This document shows, piece after piece, positions 18,068-26,277 of a stretch of DNA of 64,000 bases. The position numbers and the translations under genes were made by a program. The DNA is taken from positions 150,699 through 214,698 of the forward strand of contig CADCIU010000004.1 of assembly GCA_902801585.1 (NCBI GenBank), given 5' to 3'. This DNA is from an uncultured Lachnospiraceae bacterium (GTDB lineage Bacteria > Bacillota_A > Clostridia > Lachnospirales > Lachnospiraceae). The notes under the pieces are model-generated. The model ran no database searches and was not told the DNA's origin. It was given only the letters and a program-made list of their open reading frames with translations. The first letter of the stretch is position 1. Each line of letters opens with the position of its first letter.

Positions 18068-19762
18068 ATGAAAATGACAGGTGCTGAGATCGTCGTCGCG
18101 TGCCTTATAGAACAGGGCGTCGACACGGTCTTCGGATATCCGGGAGGAGCGATCCTCAATGTCTATGACGCTCTTTATAAACACAGAGACCAGATCACCC
18201 ATTATCTGTCTTCCCATGAGCAGGGTGCTTCGCACATGGCGGACGGATATGCAAGAGCGACCGGCAAAGTCGGTGTGTGCCTTGCAACGAGCGGCCCCGG
18301 TGCTACCAATCTGGTCACAGGCATAGCGACGGCATATATGGACAGCGTCCCGCTGGTCGCCATCACATGCAATGTTACCCTTCCCCTTCTGGGCAAGGAT
18401 TCATTCCAGGAGGTGGATATCGCGGGTATTTCCATGCCGATCACGAAGCACGGATATATTGTCAAGAAGGTCGATGATCTCGCGAATACGATCCGCAAGG
18501 CTTTCCGCATCGCCTCCACCGGCAGGCCGGGACCGGTTCTTGTGGACATACCCAAGGATGTGACCGGTGCTGTCACGGAGTTTTCTCCCATCGTCCCTAC
18601 CAAGAGACTCAGAGGAGACGGAAGAAGATACAGTGATTCTGACATTGACCGCGTGATCGAGATGATCAAGGTCTCAAAGCGCCCTTATCTCTATGTGGGA
18701 GGCGGCGCAGTGATCTCAGGCGCGGGAGAGGAGCTGAAAAAGTTTGTCGAACTCATCGATGCTCCGGTATGTGATACGCTGATGGGCAAGGGTGCATTTG
18801 ACGGACACGATCCGCATTACACCGGCATGATCGGCATGCACGGCACCAAGACATCCAATCTGGGCGTCAGCAAGTGCGACCTCCTGATCGCGATGGGAGC
18901 CCGTTTCACGGACCGAGTCATCGGAAATCCCAAACAGTTCGCGACCGGCGCCAAGATCGTACACATAGATATCGATCCCGCAGAGATCAACAAGAACATC
19001 AAGGTGGATGACTCCATCATCGGAAACCTCAAAGATGTGCTTCATGACTTCAACCAGAGGCTGGAGCCGCAGTATCATGATGCATGGATGCAGCAGATCC
19101 GGGAGATGAAGGCCAAATATCCGCTGTTCTATGATCACTCGAAACTTACCTGCCCTATGGTGATCGAAAAGCTCGATAAGCTCACGAAAGGCGACGCCAT
19201 CATCGTGACGGACGTCGGCCAGCACCAGATGTGGGCTGCCCAGTATTACACATTTAAGAAACCGCGCACGCTCCTGACATCCGGCGGCCTGGGCACAATG
19301 GGATACGGACTGGGTGCCGCGATCGGCGCCAAAGTTGCCTTCCCCAAGCGCCAGGTCATCAATATTGCAGGCGACGGCTGCTTCAGAATGAATATGAATG
19401 AGCTTGCCACCGCCAGCCGCTATAACATACCGATCATTGAAATTGTGATTGACAACAGGGTGCTCGGAATGGTAAGACAGTGGCAGACTTTGTATTACGG
19501 CGAGCGCTACAGCGCGACCGTGATCGAGGACAAAGTGGATTACTGCAAAGTCGCGGAAGGTCTCGGATGTATGGCGATCCGCGTGACAGATCCTTCCGAG
19601 GTTGAGCCCGCGCTCAAAAAAGCACTCGGTGCAGGTGTTCCCGTACTCATTGACGTTGTGATCAATGAAGACGACAAAGTTTTTCCGATGGTATCGCCCG
19701 GCGCACCGATCGAGAAAGCGTTCGATGCTAAGGATCTGCGTGCCATGAAGGAAAACGAGTAA
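18068..19762 (+). CDS. ilvB: Acetolactate synthase, large (catalytic) subunit
   Basis: 564-residue thiamine-diphosphate enzyme that makes 2-acetolactate or 2-aceto-2-hydroxybutyrate. Seen: FGYPGGAILNVYD, the ThDP-activating Glu in SSHEQGASHMADGYARATG, and the C-terminal ThDP/metal motif starting GDGCFRMN and ending at N about 25 residues later. Start at ATG 18068 after GGAGGA. No small regulatory subunit (ilvN/ilvH, ACT domain) and no ilvC follows, so either they are elsewhere or the large subunit works alone. A short hairpin (GTCCTG/CAGGAC, 19777-19794) lies after the stop but lacks a T-tract. Confidence 0.96.
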   Translation: MKMTGAEIVVACLIEQGVDTVFGYPGGAILNVYDALYKHRDQITHYLSSHEQGASHMADGYARATGKVGVCLATSGPGATNLVTGIATAYMDSVPLVAITCNVTLPLLGKDSFQEVDIAGISMPITKHGYIVKKVDDLANTIRKAFRIASTGRPGPVLVDIPKDVTGAVTEFSPIVPTKRLRGDGRRYSDSDIDRVIEMIKVSKRPYLYVGGGAVISGAGEELKKFVELIDAPVCDTLMGKGAFDGHDPHYTGMIGMHGTKTSNLGVSKCDLLIAMGARFTDRVIGNPKQFATGAKIVHIDIDPAEINKNIKVDDSIIGNLKDVLHDFNQRLEPQYHDAWMQQIREMKAKYPLFYDHSKLTCPMVIEKLDKLTKGDAIIVTDVGQHQMWAAQYYTFKKPRTLLTSGGLGTMGYGLGAAIGAKVAFPKRQVINIAGDGCFRMNMNELATASRYNIPIIEIVIDNRVLGMVRQWQTLYYGERYSATVIEDKVDYCKVAEGLGCMAIRVTDPSEVEPALKKALGAGVPVLIDVVINEDDKVFPMVSPGAPIEKAFDAKDLRAMKENE

Positions 19763-19838
19763 GGACACTGCCCGAGGTCCTGCCTGATCAGGACAAAATT
19801 GATTGAAACATAAGTCAGAGCAAGGAGGAAAGAATTTA

Positions 19839-20927
19839 ATGGCCAGAGTGTACAACTTTTCAGCCGGCCCCGCTGTACTGCCGGTAGAAGTTCTTAAGGA
19901 AGCACAGGAAGAAATGCTGGATTACCGCGGATGCGGCATGTCCGTCATGGAAATGAGCCATCGCGGCAAGATTTTTGACGGCATCATCAAGGAAGCCGAG
20001 AAAGATCTCCGGGAGCTCATGAACATCCCGGACAATTACAAAGTCCTGTTCCTGCAGGGCGGCGCGCACCAGCAGTTCGCTGCGGTCCCTATGAACATGA
20101 CGAAGAACGGAAAGGCCGCATATATAATCACCGGTCAGTGGTCCAAGAGGGCGTTTCAGGAGGCATCCAGATATACGGATGCTGTTGCAGTGGCCTCTTC
20201 TCAAGACAAGACATTCAGCTATATTCCCGATTGCAGTGACCTCGATATTCCCGAAGATGCGGATTACGTCTACATCTGCGAGAACAATACGATTTACGGC
20301 ACCAAGTTCTGGGAGCTCCCCAACACCAAGGGGCATGAGCTTGTGTCGGACGTCTCTTCCTGCTTTCTGTCCGAGCCCGTGGATGTGACCAAATACGGCG
20401 TGATCTACGGCGGCGTACAGAAAAATATCGGGCCTGCCGGTGTCGTCATCATGATCATCCGCGAAGATCTGATCACGGACGATGTTCTGGAGTGCACACC
20501 CACGATGCTCAAGTGGAAGACACAGGCAGATGCCGATTCTCTCTATAACACGCCTCCCGCATACGGTATCTATATCTGCGGCAAAGTATTCAAATGGATC
20601 AAGGCGCAGGGCGGACTGGAGGCTATGAAGGAGCGCAACGAGAAAAAGGCGGCGCTGTTATACGATTACCTCGACAACAACACCTTCTTTAAGGGAACAG
20701 TCGAGAAAAAAGACCGCTCCATCATGAATGTGCCTTTCGTGATCGGCGATAAGGAACTTGAAGCACAGTTCGTCAAAGAAGCTGAGGCAAACGGACTTGT
20801 GAGTCTCAAGGGGCACCGCTCGGTCGGAGGCATGAGAGCCAGCATTTACAATGCGATGCCTTACGAAGGCGTGGAAGCCCTCGTGGCGTTTATGAAAAAA
20901 TTTGAAAAGGAACACACGGAGAAATAA
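19839..20927 (+). CDS. serC: Phosphoserine aminotransferase
   Basis: 362-residue class V PLP aminotransferase that converts 3-phosphohydroxypyruvate to phosphoserine. N-terminus VYNFSAGPAVLP and the PLP lysine in YGGVQKNIGPAGV are diagnostic. Start at ATG 19839, after CAAGGAGGAAAG; an upstream in-frame ATG at 19803 contains that site. The stop is 2 bp from the serA start, so expression is tightly coupled. Confidence 0.97.
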   Translation: MARVYNFSAGPAVLPVEVLKEAQEEMLDYRGCGMSVMEMSHRGKIFDGIIKEAEKDLRELMNIPDNYKVLFLQGGAHQQFAAVPMNMTKNGKAAYIITGQWSKRAFQEASRYTDAVAVASSQDKTFSYIPDCSDLDIPEDADYVYICENNTIYGTKFWELPNTKGHELVSDVSSCFLSEPVDVTKYGVIYGGVQKNIGPAGVVIMIIREDLITDDVLECTPTMLKWKTQADADSLYNTPPAYGIYICGKVFKWIKAQGGLEAMKERNEKKAALLYDYLDNNTFFKGTVEKKDRSIMNVPFVIGDKELEAQFVKEAEANGLVSLKGHRSVGGMRASIYNAMPYEGVEALVAFMKKFEKEHTEK

Positions 20928-20929
20928 TC

Positions 20930-22096
20930 ATGACTTATAAATTTGCATGCCTGAACAGCATTTCCCCAATCGGACTCAAGAATTTCACGAACAAATATGA
21001 GCAGGTCAGCGACCTGTCTGAAGCGAACGGCATTCTGGTCAGAAGCGCTTCCCTGCACGATATGGAATTTCCCGAGTCTCTCTATGCGATTGCAAGAGCC
21101 GGTGCGGGCGTCAACAATATTCCCCTGCAGAGATGTGCGGAAAAGGGTATAGTTGTCTTCAACACACCCGGTGCCAATGCCAACGGCGTCAAAGAGCTCG
21201 TATTTGCGGGAATGCTTCTGGCTGCCAGAGATATCGTCGGCGGTGTGGACTGGGTCCGCGCCAACTGCGGGAATAAGGATATTTCCAAAATTGCCGAAAA
21301 AGAGAAAAAGAAATATGCCGGTACGGAGCTGCAGGGCAAGAAGCTCGGCATCATCGGACTGGGCGCCATCGGCGTGATCGTTGCCAACGCGGCGGTCAGT
21401 CTCGGCATGGACGTTTACGGCTATGACCCCTATGTTTCCGTCGATTCGGCATGGCACCTGAGCCGTAAGATCACACACGTTCTCAACGTGGACGATATCT
21501 ATAAGAATTGCGATTTTATCACGATCCATGTGCCGCTTCTGGATTCCACAAGACATATGATCGACAAAGAAGCCGTATCCAAAATGAAGAAGGGAGTCAT
21601 CCTGATCAATATGGCCAGAGACCAGCTCTTCGACGAGGAGGCGGTCGTCGCCGCGATCGAATCCGGAAGAGTGCGCTGCTATGTATCTGATTTCCCCAAT
21701 TCTACAGTAGCAGGAAAGAAGGGCTGCATTACGACGCCCCATTTGGGCGCTTCCACGGAAGAATCAGAGATCAACTGTGCCAAGATGGCAGTGGATGAGC
21801 TGAAAGACTATCTGGAAAACGGTAATATCAGAAACAGCGTCAATTATCCCAGCTGCGACATGGGCGTGTGCATGACGGGCGGACGTGTCGGAATCTTCCA
21901 CAAGAACCAGCCCAGCATGATCACCCAGTTCACGCAGATCCTGGGGGCATCCGATGTCAATATCGCGGGAATGTCGAATAAGTCCAAGAAAGAAGTGGCT
22001 TACACACTGATTGATTTTGACAGTCCGGCAGACAAGGAACTGGTCAAAAAACTGGCTGCCGTCAAGGACGTCTACAGAGTCAGAGTGATCAAATAA
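20930..22096 (+). CDS. serA: D-3-phosphoglycerate dehydrogenase with ACT domain
   Basis: 388-residue NAD-dependent dehydrogenase that opens the serine pathway. NAD site GIIGLGAIGVIVAN; catalytic Arg region NMARDQLFDEEAV; catalytic His in TTPHLGAS. The last 70 or so residues form an ACT domain (MITQFTQILGASDVNIAGM), the usual site of serine feedback. Family length (about 390) marks the short type without an intervening domain. Between serC and a DUF1015 gene; phosphoserine phosphatase (serB) is not in the window. Confidence 0.97.
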   Translation: MTYKFACLNSISPIGLKNFTNKYEQVSDLSEANGILVRSASLHDMEFPESLYAIARAGAGVNNIPLQRCAEKGIVVFNTPGANANGVKELVFAGMLLAARDIVGGVDWVRANCGNKDISKIAEKEKKKYAGTELQGKKLGIIGLGAIGVIVANAAVSLGMDVYGYDPYVSVDSAWHLSRKITHVLNVDDIYKNCDFITIHVPLLDSTRHMIDKEAVSKMKKGVILINMARDQLFDEEAVVAAIESGRVRCYVSDFPNSTVAGKKGCITTPHLGASTEESEINCAKMAVDELKDYLENGNIRNSVNYPSCDMGVCMTGGRVGIFHKNQPSMITQFTQILGASDVNIAGMSNKSKKEVAYTLIDFDSPADKELVKKLAAVKDVYRVRVIK

Positions 22097-22114
22097 CTAC
22101 AAGGAGTTTACTCA

Positions 22115-23356
22115 ATGGCAGAAATCAGGGCTTTTGCAGCATACAGACCGGCCAAAGGTCTGGAAGACCAAATAGCGGCATTGCCATACGATGTCTACAG
22201 CAGAGAAGAAGCAAAGCGGGTTGTATCTCTAAACCCGCTTTCTTTTCTTGCGATCGACAGAGCAGAGACACAGTTCCCGGATTCGGTCGGCACATATGAT
22301 GACTGTGTCTACGAAAAAGCAAAGGAGATGCTCTGCAACGCGATCGAGACGGGCAGATTCGTTCAGGACAATGTGCCTTGTTATTATCTGTATGAGCAGA
22401 CAATGAACGGAAGGGCGCAGACGGGCATCGTGGCATGTGCGTCGATCGACGACTATCTGAGCGGTGTGATCAAGAAACACGAGAATACCCGCGTCGACAA
22501 GGAGATCGACCGGATCCGCCATGTGGACACATGCAATGCGCAGACCGGCCCCATCTTTTTGTGCTACCGGAATATAGCGGTCATCGATTCACTGACTAAG
22601 AGGAAAAAAGAGGAACCGGCGGAGTGTGATTTCATCTCTGACGGCGGGATCCGAAACCGTGTGTGGGTGATCTCGGACCGGGAGGATGTGCGCACGATCC
22701 ACGACGCTTTTAAGGAGACGGACAGGATCTATATCGCAGACGGTCATCACAGATGCGCCTCCGCAGTCAACGTCGGACTCAAAAGGCGCGAGGAAGATCC
22801 GGGATTTACCGGAGAAGAGGAGTTCAACTATTTTCTCTCTGTGCTTTTTCCGCAGGATCAGCTGATGGTCATGGACTACAACAGAGCAGTGAAGGATCTG
22901 TGCGGACGCACGCCGGCGCAGTTTTTGGAACTGCTCCGAGACGAATTTGAGGTCACATGCGAGGGGAAAGAACCTGTCCGCCCGCAGCATAAGGGAGAAT
23001 TCGGGCTGTATTTGTGTGACGGATGCTGGTACAGACTGAATCTGAAGGAACAGCTAAGTGAGACGGATCCCGTCAAAAAACTGGACGTCTCTGTCCTTCA
23101 GAACAAGGTACTGGGTCCGATCCTGAAGATCAAGGATCCCAAGGAAGATCCCAGGATCGCTTTTATAGGGGGGATCAGAGGCCTTAAGGAACTGGAAAGA
23201 AGAGTGGACGGCGGCACAGAGATGGCAGCTTTTTCAATGTACCCCACATCTATGGACGAGCTGTTCGAAGTTGCAGATGCGGGAAAGCTCATGCCCCCCA
23301 AATCCACCTGGTTTGAACCCAAATTGCTGAGCGGACTGTTCATTCACAGACTGTGA
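22115..23356 (+). CDS. DUF1015-family protein (COG4198)
   Basis: 413-residue uncharacterised protein of the DUF1015 family. Signature stretches: IRAFAAYRP near the N-terminus, LPYDVYSREEA, and ADGHHRCASAVN near residues 208-219. The DGHHR...A box resembles the GxHRxxA motif of the ParB/sulfiredoxin superfamily, to which free-serine kinases (SerK/SbnI) belong; that is inference. It lies 18 bp after serA with a good AAGGAG site, so it is probably in the serine operon, an arrangement frequent in this group. Promoterless gap until the tRNA promoter. Confidence 0.85.
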   Translation: MAEIRAFAAYRPAKGLEDQIAALPYDVYSREEAKRVVSLNPLSFLAIDRAETQFPDSVGTYDDCVYEKAKEMLCNAIETGRFVQDNVPCYYLYEQTMNGRAQTGIVACASIDDYLSGVIKKHENTRVDKEIDRIRHVDTCNAQTGPIFLCYRNIAVIDSLTKRKKEEPAECDFISDGGIRNRVWVISDREDVRTIHDAFKETDRIYIADGHHRCASAVNVGLKRREEDPGFTGEEEFNYFLSVLFPQDQLMVMDYNRAVKDLCGRTPAQFLELLRDEFEVTCEGKEPVRPQHKGEFGLYLCDGCWYRLNLKEQLSETDPVKKLDVSVLQNKVLGPILKIKDPKEDPRIAFIGGIRGLKELERRVDGGTEMAAFSMYPTSMDELFEVADAGKLMPPKSTWFEPKLLSGLFIHRL

Positions 23357-23411
23357 TCTGCAGTGCAGCTTTAGTGAAACCGAACCAAACCGAACAATTA
23401 TTAAAAATCAC

Positions 23412-23440
23412 TTGCATTCGACGCCCAAAGTCTATATAAT
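23412..23440 (+). promoter_or_regulatory. Promoter of tRNA-Thr
   Basis: TTGCAT (23412-23417), 17-bp spacer, TATAAT (23435-23440); predicted start about 30 bp before the tRNA. Confidence 0.9.
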
Positions 23441-23477
23441 ACATAAGACGCTTAAATCGCCGCTGTCAGCGGCGCAT

Positions 23478-23550
23478 GCTGGAATAGCGCAGTCGGTAGC
23501 GCAACTGATTCGTAATCAGTAGGTCGAGGGTTCGAGTCCCTTTTCCAGCT
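23478..23550 (+). tRNA. tRNA-Thr (anticodon CGT)
   Basis: 73-nt cloverleaf: acceptor GCTGGAA/TTCCAGC, D stem GCGC/GCGC, anticodon stem ACTGA/TCAGT with loop TTCGTAA (anticodon CGT, reads ACG), T stem GAGGG/CCCTT with TTCGAGT loop. The 3' CCA is not encoded. Own promoter upstream and terminator downstream. Confidence 0.97.
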
Positions 23551-23561
23551 TACAGTCTGAG

Positions 23562-23597
23562 AGCGCGGGGACCTGGTTCGGTTTTCCGCGCTTTTTG
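23562..23597 (+). terminator. Terminator after tRNA-Thr
   Basis: AGCGCGG (23562-23568) pairs with CCGCGCT (23586-23592) across a 17-nt loop, then TTTTT. Confidence 0.8.
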
Positions 23598-23689
23598 TAT
23601 TATTTGCTTTATTTTGCACTATTTTGTCTTGAGGATCTGTGTTTTGCGATCCGGTAAACTGATGTTTGAGAGCTAAAGGAGGATAAGTT

Positions 23690-25093
23690 ATGGCACAGCT
23701 CTGGGGCGGCCGTTTTACCAAACAGACCGATGAGGCCGTGAAGGCATTCAACGATTCGATCAGCTTTGACAAGAGGCTGTACAGGGAGGATATAGAAGGC
23801 AGTATTGCTCACGCGGGCATGCTCGGCGCGCAGGGGATCATCACTGCTGACGAAGCAGACCTGATCATTCGGGAACTGAAGAAGATCCTCTCGGATGTTG
23901 AGAGCGGCGCGCTCAGGATCACCGATGAATATGAAGATATCCACAGCTTTGTGGAGGCAAATCTGATCGACCGCATCGGAGATGCGGGCAAGAAGCTCCA
24001 TACGGGCAGGAGCCGCAATGACCAGGTCGCACTGGACATGAAACTATATACCCGCCGCAAGACACGTGAGATCAGGCATCTTGTGTCCTCGCTTCTCACT
24101 ACACTTCTTGATCTCATGGAGAAGCACACGGATACGTATATGCCCGGCTTTACCCATCTGCAGAAAGCGCAGCCTACATCGCTGGCTCATCATCTGGGCG
24201 CATATTTCGAGATGTTCAAGAGAGACGCGGGACGCTTGGATGACTGCCTTGCGAGAATGAATTACTGCCCACTCGGATCCGGTGCACTTGCCGGAACAAC
24301 TTACCCTCTGGACCGCAGCAGAACTGCGGCAGAGCTGGGTTTTGACGGGCCCACGCTCAACAGTATGGATTCCGTCTCCGACAGGGATTATCTGATCGAG
24401 CTCATGGCGGATCTGTCGATGATCATGATGCATCTGAGCCGTTTCAGTGAGGAGCTGATCACTTGGAATTCCAACGAGTATCGCTTTGTGGAGATGGATG
24501 ATGCCTTCTCGACCGGAAGCAGTATCATGCCGCAGAAGAAGAATCCCGATATCTGCGAGCTGGTGCGCGGCAAGACCGGAAGAGTTTACGGTGATCTCAT
24601 GTCTCTTTTGACGACCATGAAGGGTCTTCCGCTCGCTTACAACAAAGATATGCAGGAAGATAAGGAGCCGGCATTCGATGCGATCGACACGGCAGAAGCC
24701 TGCTTGTCACTGTTTGACGGAATGCTTGGGACACTCACTTTCAGGAGCGAAGTCATGCGGCTGAGTGCCGTCAGAGGTTTTACAAATGCTACGGACGCAG
24801 CCGATTATCTGGTCGGGAAGGGTGTCCCCTTCCGCGATGCGCACGGGATCATAGGAAGACTTGTCCTGTATTGTATTGATGAAGGCAAGAGCATTGAGGA
24901 CCTGACGCTGCAGCAGCTGCGCGGGTTCAGCCCTGCTTTTGACGAGGACATTTATGATGCCGTCTCCCTGCGGACCTGCGTGGAGAAGAGGCTGACGCTG
25001 GGAGCACCCGGATCTGAGATGATGAAGAGTGTCATTGATAAGGAAAAGGAATGGCTCACGCAGTGGGTTAGCCGCATAGATCATGAAAGCTGA
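23690..25093 (+). CDS. argH: Argininosuccinate lyase
   Basis: 467-residue fumarase/aspartase-superfamily lyase that splits argininosuccinate into arginine and fumarate. Starts LWGGRFTKQTDEAV; the mobile catalytic loop GSSIMPQKKNPD and the HTGRSRNDQVA stretch are both intact. Strong AAAGGAGG before the ATG. argG, the usual partner, is not adjacent, so arginine synthesis is split around the chromosome. Confidence 0.97.
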   Translation: MAQLWGGRFTKQTDEAVKAFNDSISFDKRLYREDIEGSIAHAGMLGAQGIITADEADLIIRELKKILSDVESGALRITDEYEDIHSFVEANLIDRIGDAGKKLHTGRSRNDQVALDMKLYTRRKTREIRHLVSSLLTTLLDLMEKHTDTYMPGFTHLQKAQPTSLAHHLGAYFEMFKRDAGRLDDCLARMNYCPLGSGALAGTTYPLDRSRTAAELGFDGPTLNSMDSVSDRDYLIELMADLSMIMMHLSRFSEELITWNSNEYRFVEMDDAFSTGSSIMPQKKNPDICELVRGKTGRVYGDLMSLLTTMKGLPLAYNKDMQEDKEPAFDAIDTAEACLSLFDGMLGTLTFRSEVMRLSAVRGFTNATDAADYLVGKGVPFRDAHGIIGRLVLYCIDEGKSIEDLTLQQLRGFSPAFDEDIYDAVSLRTCVEKRLTLGAPGSEMMKSVIDKEKEWLTQWVSRIDHES

Positions 25094-25172
25094 TCGGACT
25101 GACCGGAATACAATATTTCCGCACACCGTGTGCTGAATCAATATTTTATCAGTTGTTATGGAGGAAATGAAA

Positions 25173-26258
25173 ATGAACAAGAAACTTCGTGTCGGTATAC
25201 TGGGCGGAACCGGAATGGTGGGCCAGAGATTCATTGCTCTGTTGGAAGATCATCCCTGGTTTGAAGTGACAACGATCGCAGCCAGCCCCCGCAGTGCAGG
25301 TAAAACGTATGAGGAATGCGTTGCGGGCAGATGGAAAATGGATACACCGATCCCGGAAGCAGTCAGAAAGATCGTCGTTAAGAATGTACAGGATGTCGAA
25401 GATGTGGCTTCTGAGGTCGATTTCTGCTTCAGTGCCGTGGACATGAAGAAAGAGGAGATCCGCGAGATCGAGGAGAAATATGCCCGTACAGAGACGCCTG
25501 TCGTATCGAACAACAGCGCGCACCGCTGGACACCCGATGTCCCTATGGTCATTCCGGAGATCAATCCGGAGCACACGGCAGTGATCGAGTTCCAGAAAAA
25601 GAGACTGGGAACGACCCGCGGATTTATTGCCGTCAAACCCAACTGCTCGATCCAGAGCTATACACCCGCACTTGCTGCCTGGAAAGAATTTGAGCCCTAT
25701 CAGGCGGTCGTCTCCACATACCAGGCGATCTCCGGCGCCGGCAAGACCTTTAAAGACTGGCCGGAAATGAACGGCAATATCATTCCCTACATCGGCGGCG
25801 AGGAAGAAAAGAGCGAGAAAGAACCGCTGCGCATTTTCGGACACATTGAGAACGGTGTGATCGTACCGGGCGACAGCATCACGATCACAAGCCAGTGCAT
25901 CCGTGTGCCTGTCCTGTACGGCCACACGGCAACGGCATTTGTCAACTTCAGGAAAAAGCCTGCCAAAGAGGACTTGATCAAGGCGCTGAGAGAATTCAGC
26001 GGCGTGCCGCAGAGAGAGAATCTTCCCAGCGCGCCCAAGCAGTTCATTCAGTATCTCGAGGAAGACAATCGTCCTCAGGTGGCACTGGATGTCAATTATG
26101 AGAGAGGTATGGGCGTATCCATCGGCCGCCTCAGAGAAGATACGCTGTTCGATTACAAGTTTGTGGGCTTGTCCCACAACACGATCCGCGGCGCGGCCGG
26201 CGGCGGTGTCCTCTGTGCGGAGCTTCTCGTCGCGCAGGGATATATCAGGAACAAATGA
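25173..26258 (+). CDS. asd: Aspartate-semialdehyde dehydrogenase (archaeal/fungal-type)
   Basis: 361-residue NADP-dependent enzyme that reduces aspartyl phosphate to the semialdehyde for lysine, threonine and methionine synthesis. GILGGTGMVGQRF is the NADP loop; the catalytic Cys is in KPNCSIQSY; the catalytic His region is GLSHNTIRGAAGG. The spacing and sequence around PNCS and the C-terminus match the archaeal/fungal subclass, also common in Clostridia. Start at ATG 25173, 8 bp after GGAGGAA; ATGs at 25158 and 25167 overlap the site. topB follows after 19 bp. Confidence 0.95.
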   Translation: MNKKLRVGILGGTGMVGQRFIALLEDHPWFEVTTIAASPRSAGKTYEECVAGRWKMDTPIPEAVRKIVVKNVQDVEDVASEVDFCFSAVDMKKEEIREIEEKYARTETPVVSNNSAHRWTPDVPMVIPEINPEHTAVIEFQKKRLGTTRGFIAVKPNCSIQSYTPALAAWKEFEPYQAVVSTYQAISGAGKTFKDWPEMNGNIIPYIGGEEEKSEKEPLRIFGHIENGVIVPGDSITITSQCIRVPVLYGHTATAFVNFRKKPAKEDLIKALREFSGVPQRENLPSAPKQFIQYLEEDNRPQVALDVNYERGMGVSIGRLREDTLFDYKFVGLSHNTIRGAAGGGVLCAELLVAQGYIRNK

Positions 26259-26277
26259 TCTGCACAAGAGAGTGTGA

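Noticed and set aside
16811..18235. 474-codon open frame on the - strand opposite ilvD
   Set aside because: Shadow of codon bias in ilvD; low-complexity Asp/His/Cys protein with no family features.
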